Below are positions 50,353 through 60,252 of a stretch of DNA of 64,000 nt, one piece after another. Origin of the DNA: SMWC01 sp964466315 (GTDB lineage Bacteria; Pseudomonadota; Gammaproteobacteria; Steroidobacterales; Rariloculaceae); NCBI GenBank assembly GCA_964466315.1, contig CAYXNS010000007.1, positions 14,513 through 78,512 on the forward strand, in the 5' to 3' direction. A program made the position numbers and the translations under genes. Every line of letters starts with the position of its first letter. The stretch's first letter is position 1. Below the pieces are notes generated by a model. That model had not been told where the DNA came from. It made no database searches and worked only from the letters and a program-made list of their open reading frames with translations.

Positions 50353-51284
50353 CGTGTCTCCTCGACAGGACGCTCTTCCGAGTCGTCGACCGGAGCATCG
50401 CCGATGATTCGCACCTCGAGTTGCAGTTCCGAATCCGCGTGCTCTGCAACCCGTTCGCGTACCGTCTCGATCAACGTCTCGATCTCGGTCGCAGTAGCGG
50501 ATCCGCGGTTTACGATGAAGTTCGCATGCTTCTCGGAGACGATCGCATCCCCTATCGTCGTCCCCTTGAGACCCGCCCGTTCGATGAGTTGAGCGGCGAA
50601 TTGTCCGGGAGGATTGCGGAACACGGAACCACAACTGAGTTTCCCCAGCGGCTGCGAGTCCCCGCGAGTGCGCAACATCGACTTGATGTCCGTCATGTTC
50701 GCATCTCGATCTTCGTCGAATACGAATGTCGCACCGAGGAACCATTCGGCGACCGTTCCGCTGACGGATCGGTAACCGACCTCGAAATCCTCCCGCGCAC
50801 GGTTTCGGAGCTCGCCGTCGCGATCGATTGTCTCGACGCTTTCAACATGCTCCCAGGTCTCGCCGCCGAAGGCACCGGCATTCATCGCCAACGCACCACC
50901 GATCGTCCCAGGGATACCGGCGAAAAATGCCGCGGGGCCGAGCTTCCAGCGCACACACTGACGTGCGAAAACAGCACAGGGGACACCAGCACCGGCGTGG
51001 ATGCGCGTTTCGTCGATGCGTTCCGTTGCCGTCGGTAACTTTACCGTACAGATCACCGCGCCTCGGACACCGCCGTCCCTTACGAGCAGATTCGAGCCGA
51101 GACCAACCCAGTAGAGCGATGTCTCATCCGGAAGCGACCGTAGATAATCTTGTAACGACTCGACGCTCGTGGGCTTGAAGAACTGATCGGCCGGCCCACC
51201 GACCCGCCATGAGGTATGCCGACTCATCGGCTCGTCATACAGGAGCTCATGCTTGGGCGTCATCGACTTCATCGCCACGCTCAC
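50349..51284 (-). CDS. murB: UDP-N-acetylenolpyruvoylglucosamine reductase
   Basis: 311 residues. FAD-binding domain (NTSWRVGGPADQFF-like start with SRHTSWRVGGPAD, GLGSNLLVRDGGVRG, GIPGTIGGALAMNAGAFG) and C-terminal domain with the catalytic Ser in LSCGSVFRNP and Glu before the end (SEKHANFIVNRG). It reduces the enolpyruvyl group to lactyl in UDP-MurNAc synthesis. GTG 51284 overlaps murC; ATG 51272 is a possible alternative. Confidence 0.96.
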   Translation of the reverse strand: MSVAMKSMTPKHELLYDEPMSRHTSWRVGGPADQFFKPTSVESLQDYLRSLPDETSLYWVGLGSNLLVRDGGVRGAVICTVKLPTATERIDETRIHAGAGVPCAVFARQCVRWKLGPAAFFAGIPGTIGGALAMNAGAFGGETWEHVESVETIDRDGELRNRAREDFEVGYRSVSGTVAEWFLGATFVFDEDRDANMTDIKSMLRTRGDSQPLGKLSCGSVFRNPPGQFAAQLIERAGLKGTTIGDAIVSEKHANFIVNRGSATATEIETLIETVRERVAEHADSELQLEVRIIGDAPVDDSEERPVEETR

Positions 51285-52702
51285 TTCTCGACTCCGACTG
51301 GCACCTTCGTCGCGAGGAGGTCCGGCAACGTCCGCGCGATGGCGCCAATGCTGCCGGCGCCTAATGTAAGCACGACGTCATTCGCGCGGACGACTTCTGC
51401 GAGCGTTGGCGCAAGTGTCTCGAGTTCCTCGATGAAGATCGGTTCCACCGAACCGCGGGCACGCACGGCGCGTGCCAACGAACGACCATCGGCGCCGACG
51501 ATCGGTTCTTCACCCGCGGGATAGATGTCGGTCAGCAGGAGTGCGTCGACTTTGGCCAGTACCTGCGCGAAGTCGTCGAAGAGTTCGTGCGTGCGTGTGT
51601 AGCGATGCGGCTGGAACGCGACGACGAGGCGCCGTTCCGGCCAGGTCTCACGCGCGGCTGCAAGCGTCGCCGCGATCTCCGTCGGATGATGCCCGTAGTC
51701 GTCGACGAAGGTCACGAGGCCGTTCGGCGTCGTGACCGTGCCGAGCACCTGAAAGCGGCGATCGATACCCGAAAACTCGGCGAATGCCTTCTCGATGGCG
51801 CGATCATCAACCCCCAACTCACCGGCTACGGCGACAGCCGCAAGCGCATTCAACACGTTGTGCCGACCCGGCAGGTTGAGTGTCAGCCGAAGCGGTTCCG
51901 GGTCCGCACGCTGGACCTCGAACGTCGTCTGCAAACCCGAGGTCCGCGCATTACGCGCCTGAATATCGGCACTTTCCGCGAATCCGTAGGTGACAACGCG
52001 CCTGCCGAGTCCGAGAGTGAGCTCACGCGTATTCGTGTCGTCGGCACACATCACCGCCAGGCCATAGAAGGGCAGGTTGTGGAGAAACTCCATGAACCCC
52101 TGTTTCAGCCTGGTGAGCTCACCTTCATAGCTCGTCAGATGATCGGCGTCGATGTTGGTCACGATAGCAATCATCGGCTGAAGATGCAGGAAGGACGCAT
52201 CGCTTTCGTCGGCTTCCGCGACGAGATAGCGGCCGGAGCCCAGCTTCGCGTTGGCGTCAACGCTGACGAGCCGGCCGCCGATGACGAAGGTCGGATCCAG
52301 GCCGCCCTCTGCAAGTACGCTGGCGACGAGACTCGTGGTAGTTGTCTTACCGTGCGTCCCAGCCACCGCGATGCCATAGCGAAAGCGCATGAGCTCGGCG
52401 AGCATCTCTGCGCGCTGCACGACCGGAATCCGCCGTCGCTCCGCTTCGGTGACCTCCGGATTCGTTGCCGCGATCGCGCTGGAAACCACGACGACGTCCG
52501 CGTCATGGAGATTATTCGCATCGTGGCCAATGAATACGCTCGCGCCCAATGCTACGAGCCGATCGGTGACGGCGTTGCGAACCAGATCCGATCCTTGAAC
52601 GTCGTAACCGAGGTTGATCAGGACCTCGGCGATTCCGCCCATACCAACGCCACCGATTCCGACGAGGTGAATGTGTTGGATGACACCCATGCGATCGGTC
52701 AT
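51281..52702 (-). CDS. murC: UDP-N-acetylmuramate--L-alanine ligase
   Basis: 473 residues. Rossmann N-domain (IHLVGIGGVGMGGIAEVLINLGY), ATP-binding AGTHGKTTTTSLVASVL, and C-terminal ligase domain (GIDRRFQVLGTV, DDYGHHPTEIAATLAAAR). It adds the first amino acid of the stem peptide. It overlaps both murG and murB by 4 nt. Confidence 0.97.
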   Translation of the reverse strand: MTDRMGVIQHIHLVGIGGVGMGGIAEVLINLGYDVQGSDLVRNAVTDRLVALGASVFIGHDANNLHDADVVVVSSAIAATNPEVTEAERRRIPVVQRAEMLAELMRFRYGIAVAGTHGKTTTTSLVASVLAEGGLDPTFVIGGRLVSVDANAKLGSGRYLVAEADESDASFLHLQPMIAIVTNIDADHLTSYEGELTRLKQGFMEFLHNLPFYGLAVMCADDTNTRELTLGLGRRVVTYGFAESADIQARNARTSGLQTTFEVQRADPEPLRLTLNLPGRHNVLNALAAVAVAGELGVDDRAIEKAFAEFSGIDRRFQVLGTVTTPNGLVTFVDDYGHHPTEIAATLAAARETWPERRLVVAFQPHRYTRTHELFDDFAQVLAKVDALLLTDIYPAGEEPIVGADGRSLARAVRARGSVEPIFIEELETLAPTLAEVVRANDVVLTLGAGSIGAIARTLPDLLATKVPVGVEK

Positions 52703-53787
52703 GAGCGCACCTCGGCCAGTTCGAGACAGGCATCCGCCAGAATTTCGGCGGCCCGTGGCTTCGCCTGCGCCCTGGCGCTTTCGGCCAAACGCACGAGCGA
52801 CTCGTGATCCTTGAGGAAGCGTGAGAGTTCATTCGCCAGGCGTTCTGGATCGAGTTCGCTCTCGGGAATGACTATCCCTGCGCCCTGCTCGGCGAAACTC
52901 ATGGCGTTCTTGAGTTGGTGATCGTCGACGGCATGCGGGAATGGGATCAATACGGCACCTATACCGGCCGCAGCCAGTTCCGAGACCGTCAACGCCCCGG
53001 CGCGACAGATCACGAGATCAGCCCAACCGTAGGCGGCGGCCATGTCGTCGATGAACGCATCGAGTCTGAGATCGAGCGTCGTGGCAGCGTACGCCCTGCG
53101 CGCGTCGCCTATACCTAAGCCGGCCTGATGCCAGACTTCGATTTTCGCCTCCGCGGGTAACCGCGCAAGCGCAGCCGGCACCTTCTCATTGAGGACGCGC
53201 GCGCCCTGGCTACCGCCTAGCACGAGCACGCGCATTACCGCGCCGGCACGAGAAGCGAAACGCTCCGTCGGAATAGGCAACGCAACGATCGACCGGCGGA
53301 CGGGATTACCGATGAGTTCGACGTCCACGGTCGTGGGAAAACTGTTAGGGAACGCACCGAAGACTCGCCGCGCGAGGCGCGCAAGAATTCGATTAGTCGT
53401 TCCGGCGACGGCATTCTGTTCGTGGATCAGTAGGGGTCTCCGAGTAAGCCACGCGGCAAGCCCGCCCGGACCCGAAACGAAACCACCGAGACCGAGCACC
53501 ACGACGGGCCGGCGGCGGCGCAGCGCGGCGAGCGCCTGAGCAACTGCCAGAAGCACACGAAATGGCGCCATGAGCCAGGACAGTGGGCCGCGTCCTCTCA
53601 CTCCCGACACCGAGATCCATTCCACCTCGATACCCGCTTCGGGAACGAGGCGCGCCTCCAACCCCTTGCGCGTTCCCATCCAGACAACAGTCTTTGATCG
53701 TTGGCGGAGTTCATTCGCGACCGCAAGGCCTGGAAACACGTGCCCGCCCGTGCCTCCAGCGAGAATCATAATTGGACTACCACTCAC
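52699..53787 (-). CDS. murG: UDP-GlcNAc:lipid I N-acetylglucosaminyltransferase
   Basis: 362 residues. GGTGGHVFPGLAVANEL glycine-rich loop, then GLGGFVSGPGGLAAWLTRRPLLIHEQNAVAGTTNRILA and the C-terminal donor-site GGSQGARVLNE, ADLVICRAGALTVSELAAAG, LIPFPHAVDDHQLKNA. It makes lipid II at the inner face of the membrane. GTG start sharing GTGA with the end of ftsW. Confidence 0.97.
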   Translation of the reverse strand: MSGSPIMILAGGTGGHVFPGLAVANELRQRSKTVVWMGTRKGLEARLVPEAGIEVEWISVSGVRGRGPLSWLMAPFRVLLAVAQALAALRRRRPVVVLGLGGFVSGPGGLAAWLTRRPLLIHEQNAVAGTTNRILARLARRVFGAFPNSFPTTVDVELIGNPVRRSIVALPIPTERFASRAGAVMRVLVLGGSQGARVLNEKVPAALARLPAEAKIEVWHQAGLGIGDARRAYAATTLDLRLDAFIDDMAAAYGWADLVICRAGALTVSELAAAGIGAVLIPFPHAVDDHQLKNAMSFAEQGAGIVIPESELDPERLANELSRFLKDHESLVRLAESARAQAKPRAAEILADACLELAEVRS

Positions 53788-54950
53788 CGCCGCCGCTTCC
53801 TCCCTTCTCCTGCCTCGGCGCTCCGGGCAGCCTGCTGGACCTCGTGATAGATGCGGACGAGCAAGCCAAGCGATAGCAATGTGATCACGGCACTCGTACG
53901 CCCGTAACTGATCAAGGGTAGTGTCAGACCCTTGGTCGGCAGGAGCCCCATGTTCACGCCCATATTGATGAACGCCTGCAACCCGAGCGTCAGCGCCAGA
54001 CCCGTACTGACGAGGCCGTGAAACGGCAGCCCTAATGCCGCCGCTCTGGGGCCGAGCGCGATCGCCCGGTATACGATCACGCTGAACAACAGCACCGTCA
54101 GCGTCACACCAACGAAACCAAGCTCCTCAGCCAGGACGGCGAAGACGAAGTCCGTGTGTGCCTCCGGCAGATAGAACAACTTCTGCACGCTATCGCCCAA
54201 GCCTACGCCAAACCAATCGCCGCGGCCGATCGCAATCAGCGACTGCGTAAGTTGAAAGCCGCTCCCAAAGGGATCGGCCCATGGATCCAAAAAAATTTTT
54301 AGCCGTTCGAGCCGGTAGGGGGAAGTGATCGCAAGTGTCACCAACCCGCCGGTAGCGACGATTGCGCACAACGCGAAGTCGCGAAGCCTGGCGCCACCGA
54401 TAAACAGTAAGCCCAGACTCGTCACTGTCAGCACGACTGCGGCACCGAAATCCGGTTCTTTGAGCAGTAGCCCGCACGCCAGCGTAACCACGAGCATCGG
54501 CTTCAGGAAGCCCAGGAGGCTCGCACCGAGATCCTGCTGGTGGCGAACGATATAGCTTGCGAGATAGAGAATGAGACACACGCGGGCGGGTTCGGAAGGC
54601 TGCACCGTAAACGGCCCGAGATCCAGCCACCGAGTGCTGTTGTTCGCCGTATGGCCGAGGCCCGGCACGAGCACGGAGACCAGCAACGCCATACAGCCCA
54701 ACAACAGCAGCCAATTCATTCGGAACCAGACGTCCGTGGGAATCATCATGACGGTCAGTGCAACGAGGCACCCGATCGACAGTGCGCCCAACTGCCTGAG
54801 CAGGAAGAACAGCGGTGCTCCCATCTCTTGATCGGCAAGCGAGATCGACGCCGAGCTGACCATGACCGTGCCCAGAACCATGAGTGCGATGATGGCGGAG
54901 AGCGATGGCCCATCCAGATTGAAGCCGCGAATCTCCAGGCCCTGGTTCAT
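53784..54950 (-). CDS. ftsW: SEDS peptidoglycan polymerase FtsW
   Basis: 388 residues with about ten membrane helices. Conserved SEDS parts: NSTRWLDLGPFTVQPSEPARVCLILYLASY, LLKEPDFGAAVVLTVTSLGLLFIGG, and the final GLLPTKGLTLPLISYGRTSAV. Together with FtsI it polymerises septal peptidoglycan. The C-terminal tail is basic (GEGRKRRR). Overlaps murD and murG by 4 nt each. Confidence 0.96.
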   Translation of the reverse strand: MNQGLEIRGFNLDGPSLSAIIALMVLGTVMVSSASISLADQEMGAPLFFLLRQLGALSIGCLVALTVMMIPTDVWFRMNWLLLLGCMALLVSVLVPGLGHTANNSTRWLDLGPFTVQPSEPARVCLILYLASYIVRHQQDLGASLLGFLKPMLVVTLACGLLLKEPDFGAAVVLTVTSLGLLFIGGARLRDFALCAIVATGGLVTLAITSPYRLERLKIFLDPWADPFGSGFQLTQSLIAIGRGDWFGVGLGDSVQKLFYLPEAHTDFVFAVLAEELGFVGVTLTVLLFSVIVYRAIALGPRAAALGLPFHGLVSTGLALTLGLQAFINMGVNMGLLPTKGLTLPLISYGRTSAVITLLSLGLLVRIYHEVQQAARSAEAGEGRKRRR

Positions 54951-56332
54951 CTCGTTAAGTCCTGGACGGTGGCGGTGAATGCATCACCTCTCACCGTGTA
55001 GTCCGTAAACATGTCGAGGCTTGCGCAAGCCGGTGACAGAAGAATCGTCGCTCCTGAGGTTGCTAACGCCCACGCGAGCTCGACGGCGGCGGGGAGATCT
55101 CCGGCGACGCGAGTCGGGCAGCAGTCCGATAACACGGCTTCGAGTTGCTCTGACGCCTCGCCAATCAAGACGGCGCCCAGGAGTTTGCCGCGCGCACTCG
55201 CGGCAAGGGGGCCGAAGTCCGCACCTTTGCTCCGCCCGCCGGCGATCAGCACGAAGGGGCCTTCGAGGCCCTCGAGCGCGGCAACGCTCGCAGCAACGTT
55301 CGTTCCTTTCGAATCGTTGATGAACGTCACGCCATCCTTCTCACCAACCCATTGGCAGCGATGCGGCAGACCGGGGAACCGGTGTAAAGCCTCGAGCTGG
55401 GGTGAGAGATCGCGATCGAGGACATTGCCGAGTGCAAGCGCTGCGAGGGCGTTAGATTCGTTGTGGGCGCCCGGCAGGCGCATCACCGAGACAGGTGTGA
55501 GCGGCTTCTCGCTGCTCGCGAGCCAGCGCTCCCCCTCATGCTCCATGATTCCAAAACCGTTCGGCGGTACCACTTTCAATGAATAGGGAATGACTTGCGG
55601 GTGTTCGCCGGCCATCTCGCGAACGAGGGGATCGTCCCAGTTGACTATCGCCGTCCTTGCCGCGCGCAAGAGCTTCGCCTTGACTGCAGCGTATTCCGCC
55701 AGCGTGCCGTGCCTGTCGAGATGATCCGGTGAGATGTTGAGAACGACCGCGGCATCAGGCGTCAGGCTGTAGGTCGTCTCGAGCTGAAAACTCGACAGTT
55801 CCAGGAGATATAACTCGGCAGTCTCTTCAAGGAGCTGCAGCGCTGGCGGACCGAGATTGCCGCCGGCGGCGACGTCGAGACCCGTGGCGGAGAGCATTCG
55901 ATCCAGTAGCGTCACGACCGTGCTCTTGCCATTCGATCCCGTTACGGCCAGCACCGGGGCGACGACATCGCGTGCGAACAGTTCGATGTCGCCGACGACC
56001 GGGATACCCAACCGGCGTGCTTCTTTCGCTATCGGCGTGTCGAGCCCGAGGCCCGGCGACAAGACAACCTGGTCGACACCGTTGAGGCAACGCGCGTCCT
56101 CGCTCCCGAGGATCGCCTGAATACCCGGGTGGGAGTCGTGCAACTCCACGAGACCCGGCGGTGCCGAACGGTCGTCGATTACCGTCACGTCGACGTCACG
56201 TGCCGCGAGATAACGGGCTGTCGCGACTCCGGTGACACCGAGTCCAACCACCAACATCCGGCTCTCATGCGCCGCGATCGTCACTGCGCCCCCATCGTGT
56301 CGTTCACTGTTCCGTCCTACAGTCCTCATCAT
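54947..56332 (-). CDS. murD: UDP-N-acetylmuramoylalanine--D-glutamate ligase
   Basis: 461 residues as drawn. MLVVGLGVTGVATARYLAARDVDVTVIDD, VTGSNGKSTVVTLLDRML and FINDSKGTNVAASVAALE place it firmly as MurD. The first 25 residues before MLVVGLG are poorly conserved; GTG 56284 with GGGGG upstream would give a 445-residue protein closer to the family norm. It adds D-Glu to UDP-MurNAc-Ala. Confidence 0.95.
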   Translation of the reverse strand: MMRTVGRNSERHDGGAVTIAAHESRMLVVGLGVTGVATARYLAARDVDVTVIDDRSAPPGLVELHDSHPGIQAILGSEDARCLNGVDQVVLSPGLGLDTPIAKEARRLGIPVVGDIELFARDVVAPVLAVTGSNGKSTVVTLLDRMLSATGLDVAAGGNLGPPALQLLEETAELYLLELSSFQLETTYSLTPDAAVVLNISPDHLDRHGTLAEYAAVKAKLLRAARTAIVNWDDPLVREMAGEHPQVIPYSLKVVPPNGFGIMEHEGERWLASSEKPLTPVSVMRLPGAHNESNALAALALGNVLDRDLSPQLEALHRFPGLPHRCQWVGEKDGVTFINDSKGTNVAASVAALEGLEGPFVLIAGGRSKGADFGPLAASARGKLLGAVLIGEASEQLEAVLSDCCPTRVAGDLPAAVELAWALATSGATILLSPACASLDMFTDYTVRGDAFTATVQDLTR

Positions 56333-56345
56333 CTAAGTTATCTGA

Positions 56346-57434
56346 TCACCTGATCTTCAGACTAGCCAATCCAATCAGAACCAGGATCACCGTGATGATC
56401 CAAAAACGCACGATCACTTTCGGTTCCGCCCAACCCTTGAGCTCGAAGTGATGGTGCAGCGGCGCCATGCGAAAAACACGCCGGCCTGTCATCTTGTAGG
56501 AGGCAACCTGGATTATGACCGAGACGGTTTCGACGACGAAAACACCGCCCATAATGAACAACACCAGTTCTTGCCTCACCACCACAGCCACTAGGCCTAA
56601 GGCGGCACCGAGCGCTAATGCTCCGATGTCGCCCATGAAGACCTGAGCGGGATAGGTGTTGAACCACAAGAAGCCCAGACCGGCGCCAGCCAGGGCCGCA
56701 CAGAAAACTAACATCTCACCGGATCCCGGAACGTAGGGGATGCCGAGATAGCCCGAGAAAACTACGTTACCCGCCGCATAGGCGAAGACGCCTAACGCGC
56801 TGCCGATGAGTACCGCGGGCATGATCGCGAGCCCATCCAGGCCGTCGGTCAGATTGACGGCATTGGATGCACCGACGATGACGAGATAGGTAAACGGAAC
56901 GTAGACGAAGATACTCAGCGGTATCATCGTGTCCGGTAAATAGGGAATTAAAAGCGCCCGCTCGACATCAGGGTTCTCCGCCGTCAGGTACAGTGCGAGC
57001 GCGCCGCCGATGCCGACGATGGACTGCCAGAAGAACTTGCTCGACGGACGAAGCCCCTTCGAGTCGCCGATGACGAGCTTCTTGTAATCGTCGACGAAAC
57101 CGATGACGCCGAAAGCCAGCGTCGCGATCAGGACGATCCAGACGAAACGATTCGTCAGGTTGCCCCACAGCAGCGTGCTGACGACGATCGCGAAGAGGAT
57201 CAGCGCACCGCCCATCGTCGGCGTGCCGGCTTTGGGCAGATGCGTTTCGGGCCCGATTTGCCGTACATTTTGACCGACGTGGCGCAAGGAGAGTCGCTGA
57301 ATCAGAAACGGACCCATCGCGAACGAGAGAACTAGTGCCGTCAACGCGCCGAGGATCGCCCGCATCGTCAGGTAACCGAAGATGTTGAAGCCAGAATGCA
57401 GGCGCGTCAGGTATTCGGCGAGATAGATCAGCAC
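56346..57434 (-). CDS. mraY: Phospho-MurNAc-pentapeptide transferase
   Basis: 362 residues, ten membrane helices. Catalytic loops GFVDDYKKL, NAVNLTDGLDGLA and the HHHFELKGW sequence in loop E are all present. It transfers phospho-MurNAc-pentapeptide to undecaprenyl phosphate, forming lipid I. GTG start overlapping the murF stop by 7 nt. Confidence 0.98.
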   Translation of the reverse strand: MLIYLAEYLTRLHSGFNIFGYLTMRAILGALTALVLSFAMGPFLIQRLSLRHVGQNVRQIGPETHLPKAGTPTMGGALILFAIVVSTLLWGNLTNRFVWIVLIATLAFGVIGFVDDYKKLVIGDSKGLRPSSKFFWQSIVGIGGALALYLTAENPDVERALLIPYLPDTMIPLSIFVYVPFTYLVIVGASNAVNLTDGLDGLAIMPAVLIGSALGVFAYAAGNVVFSGYLGIPYVPGSGEMLVFCAALAGAGLGFLWFNTYPAQVFMGDIGALALGAALGLVAVVVRQELVLFIMGGVFVVETVSVIIQVASYKMTGRRVFRMAPLHHHFELKGWAEPKVIVRFWIITVILVLIGLASLKIR

Positions 57435-58786
57435 GCGGGCACCTCGTCGCTTTTCAGCAGGCTGACGAGTTGATCGAGACCCATCACCCGGGATCCCTTG
57501 ATGAGAATCGTGACGTCCTCGGCCAACATGCCTTCGATCGCTTCAGCGAGAGCGGTGACATCGTCGAACGACTGCGCCTCGCTACCGAAGGCGTCGGTCG
57601 CGTGCCGGCTCAGCACCCCAAGTGTTAGTAGCCGATCGCAACGTTCGGCGGCATAACACCCGATGTCGCGGTGCAATTCCTCGGCCTGCGGCCCGAGCTC
57701 GGCCATGTCGCCGAGAATCAGGACGCGCACGCTGCTGGCCTGCACGAGATAATCCAGCGCGGCCCGCACCGAAGCCGGGTTGGCGTTGTAGCTATCGTCG
57801 ATGATGGCCGCGCCGCTGCGCCCGCGCAGCACGTTCAGACGACCCTTTACGGCGTGTGCGCTATTGAGTCCGTCGACGATGTCTTCGGTCACCGTGCCCA
57901 GCGCGTGCGCGGCCGCAGCTGCCGCGAGCGCGTTCAATACATTGTGCTCGCCAACGAGCGGCAGATCGATGTCCACGCGCTCCCCTTCCGGAAGCTGCAG
58001 CACGAACCGGCAACCCGCGACCCCGGCAACGATGTTGCCGGCTACAGTGCAGTCGGCGCCGGTGCCAAGACCGAAAGTCAGGACGGTTTCCGCATGGCTG
58101 CGCGCACGCCAGTCACCACAGTAGTCATCATCGGTGTTAATGACGGCCGTACCGGCACGTGGCAGATGATCGAGTAGCTCGCCTTTCGCGGCCGCGACGC
58201 CGGCAAGCGAGTTGAAACCTTCGAGATGCGCCGCGTAGGCATTCGTGATCACGCCGACCGTCGGCTGCACGAGACCACTCAAGTAATCGATCTCGCCCGC
58301 GTGATTCGCGCCGAGCTCGACTACGAGTACCTCGTGCTCGTCCTCGAGCGCCATGAGCGTCAGCGGGACGCCGATATCGTTGTTGAGATTGCCCGCGGTC
58401 ACGCAAACATTACGCCGGTATTTCAATATGCTTGCGATGAGCTCTTTGACGGTCGTTTTGCCGTTGCTGCCGGTCACGGCGACGACAGGAATGGGGAAGT
58501 TCTCTCGCCATGCACGCGCCATCAGACCGAACGCGATGCGTGTATCGGTGACCGCAACTTGCGGCAGCGGCACCTCTGCGCGGCGCGATACCAACGCCCC
58601 GGCGGCGCCCCTAGCGTGAGCGTCAGCCACAAAATCGTTGCCATCGAAATTCTCGCCCTTAATCGCCACGAACAGCGCGCCGTCGTCGAGGCTGCGACTA
58701 TCGATGCTGACCGCACCGAAGCCCGTATCCTCACCGATCAGGCGGACCTGCAGCTCGTCCGCGACCGCCGCAAGTGTTCGCGCCAT
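57428..58786 (-). CDS. murF: UDP-MurNAc-tripeptide--D-Ala-D-Ala ligase
   Basis: 452 residues from ATG 58786 (MARTLAAVADELQVRLIG), which shares one base with the murE stop. VAVTGSNGKTTVKELIASIL (ATP loop), LELGANHAGEIDYLSGL, and DDSYNANPASVRAALDYL are typical. It adds the D-Ala-D-Ala dipeptide made by Ddl, whose gene is not in this cluster. Confidence 0.97.
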   Translation of the reverse strand: MARTLAAVADELQVRLIGEDTGFGAVSIDSRSLDDGALFVAIKGENFDGNDFVADAHARGAAGALVSRRAEVPLPQVAVTDTRIAFGLMARAWRENFPIPVVAVTGSNGKTTVKELIASILKYRRNVCVTAGNLNNDIGVPLTLMALEDEHEVLVVELGANHAGEIDYLSGLVQPTVGVITNAYAAHLEGFNSLAGVAAAKGELLDHLPRAGTAVINTDDDYCGDWRARSHAETVLTFGLGTGADCTVAGNIVAGVAGCRFVLQLPEGERVDIDLPLVGEHNVLNALAAAAAAHALGTVTEDIVDGLNSAHAVKGRLNVLRGRSGAAIIDDSYNANPASVRAALDYLVQASSVRVLILGDMAELGPQAEELHRDIGCYAAERCDRLLTLGVLSRHATDAFGSEAQSFDDVTALAEAIEGMLAEDVTILIKGSRVMGLDQLVSLLKSDEVPAC

Positions 58787-60252
58787 CACCCGCGCCCCCC
58801 CAGTGCATCCTCCGCGACGGCCCGATCGCTGAACGGCCGCTGCTCGCCGGCGATCCACTGGAATTCTTCGTGGCCTTTGCCCGCCACGAGCACGACGTCT
58901 TCAGCGCGGGCCTGGCTGATCGCATCAGTGATCGCTCGGCGACGATCGTGTTCGACCCAGACATCGGGGTGCGCGATCAATCCGACGCGAATGTCGGCCA
59001 CGATCGCGCCCGGGTCTTCCTCGCGTGGGTTGTCGTCAGTCAATACGATGTGATCGGCGAATTTGCCCGCGGCGCTTCCCATGGCGGCGCGTTTGCCGGC
59101 GTCCCTCTGGCCGCCGCAGCCGAAGACGCACCAGACTTTGTCGCCGCCAAGCCTGCGCAGCGATTGGAGGACCCTAATAAGTGCATCCGGCGTGTGCGCG
59201 TAGTCGACCACGACCCAGGGCAGATCGCCACCACCTAGAACCTGCATTCGGCCGACCAGCCCTGCACATCGGCTCAACGAGTCGCAGGCATCGGCGAATG
59301 GCACGTCCCAGGCCAGCAGGGCGCCGAGCGCGACGAGCAGATTCTCGGCATTGAAGTCGCCGACGAGCGGGGAGGTCACGACACGGCCCACACCCGGGCC
59401 TTGCACCTCGATCTCCATGCCGGCCAAGTCGGCTCGAACGACGCGACCGCGTATATCGGCGTCGTGTTCGAGGCTGACTTCGATACGGGTTACTGTCGGG
59501 TCGAGACGCTCTGCCAGAAAATCGCTCGCGGGGTCGTCCGCAAAAAGGACGGCAGCCTGCAATCCCGGCATTTCGAACAGGCGTGCTTTCGCCTCGCGGT
59601 AACTATCGAGGTCACCGTGGTAGTCGAGATGATCGCGGGACAGGTTCGTGAAAGCAGCGGTCTGGAACTCGAGCCCCGCGATTCGATCCTGGGCAAGCGC
59701 GTGAGAACTCACTTCCATGGCTGCAAAGTTAACGGCCAGGGATCGGAGCGTGCGGTGCAGGGTCATGCAATCCGGTGTCGTTAGATTCTGCGGGACGACG
59801 TCGGGCGGGATGCCGTGACCGAGCGTGCCAAGATAGCCACATGGCACGCCGTGGAACGTCTGTGCCTGGGCAATGAGATGAGCTACGGTGCTCTTACCGT
59901 TCGTGCCCGTGACGCCGGCCAGGGCCAGCGGCTCTGCCGCGCGGCCGAAGAAAGCCTTGGCGAGCTGACCTAGCCGTTCTTTAAGCCCGGGGACGGCGAG
60001 ACTCGGCGCGGCCACGTTGTCGTGATCCGGTGAAGGCTCGTAGACGATGACCACCGCACCGCGCGCCAGCGCCTCGTCGACGAAATCCAGGCCATGACTT
60101 TGACTACCTGCGATCGCGAGGAAAGCCGCGCCGGGCCGAACCTGCCTGCTGTCGAGTACGAGATCCTCGATCTCGACGCCGCGCAAGTCGCCAGCCGCCG
60201 AACCCAACAATTCCCCGAGAGTCATCGCCGCTGTGGCCAGAGCCGCCATCAT
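58786..60252 (-). CDS. murE: UDP-MurNAc-dipeptide ligase MurE
   Basis: 488 residues. VTGTNGKSTVAHLIAQA, MEVSSHALAQDRIAGLEFQTAAFTNLSRDHLDYHG, and DDNPREEDPGAIVADIRVGL; the DNPR motif is the signature of enzymes that select meso-diaminopimelate, expected for a Gram-negative. The ATG at 60252 overlaps ftsI; MTLGELL at codon 10 is a possible downstream start. Confidence 0.97.
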   Translation of the reverse strand: MMAALATAAMTLGELLGSAAGDLRGVEIEDLVLDSRQVRPGAAFLAIAGSQSHGLDFVDEALARGAVVIVYEPSPDHDNVAAPSLAVPGLKERLGQLAKAFFGRAAEPLALAGVTGTNGKSTVAHLIAQAQTFHGVPCGYLGTLGHGIPPDVVPQNLTTPDCMTLHRTLRSLAVNFAAMEVSSHALAQDRIAGLEFQTAAFTNLSRDHLDYHGDLDSYREAKARLFEMPGLQAAVLFADDPASDFLAERLDPTVTRIEVSLEHDADIRGRVVRADLAGMEIEVQGPGVGRVVTSPLVGDFNAENLLVALGALLAWDVPFADACDSLSRCAGLVGRMQVLGGGDLPWVVVDYAHTPDALIRVLQSLRRLGGDKVWCVFGCGGQRDAGKRAAMGSAAGKFADHIVLTDDNPREEDPGAIVADIRVGLIAHPDVWVEHDRRRAITDAISQARAEDVVLVAGKGHEEFQWIAGEQRPFSDRAVAEDALGGRG

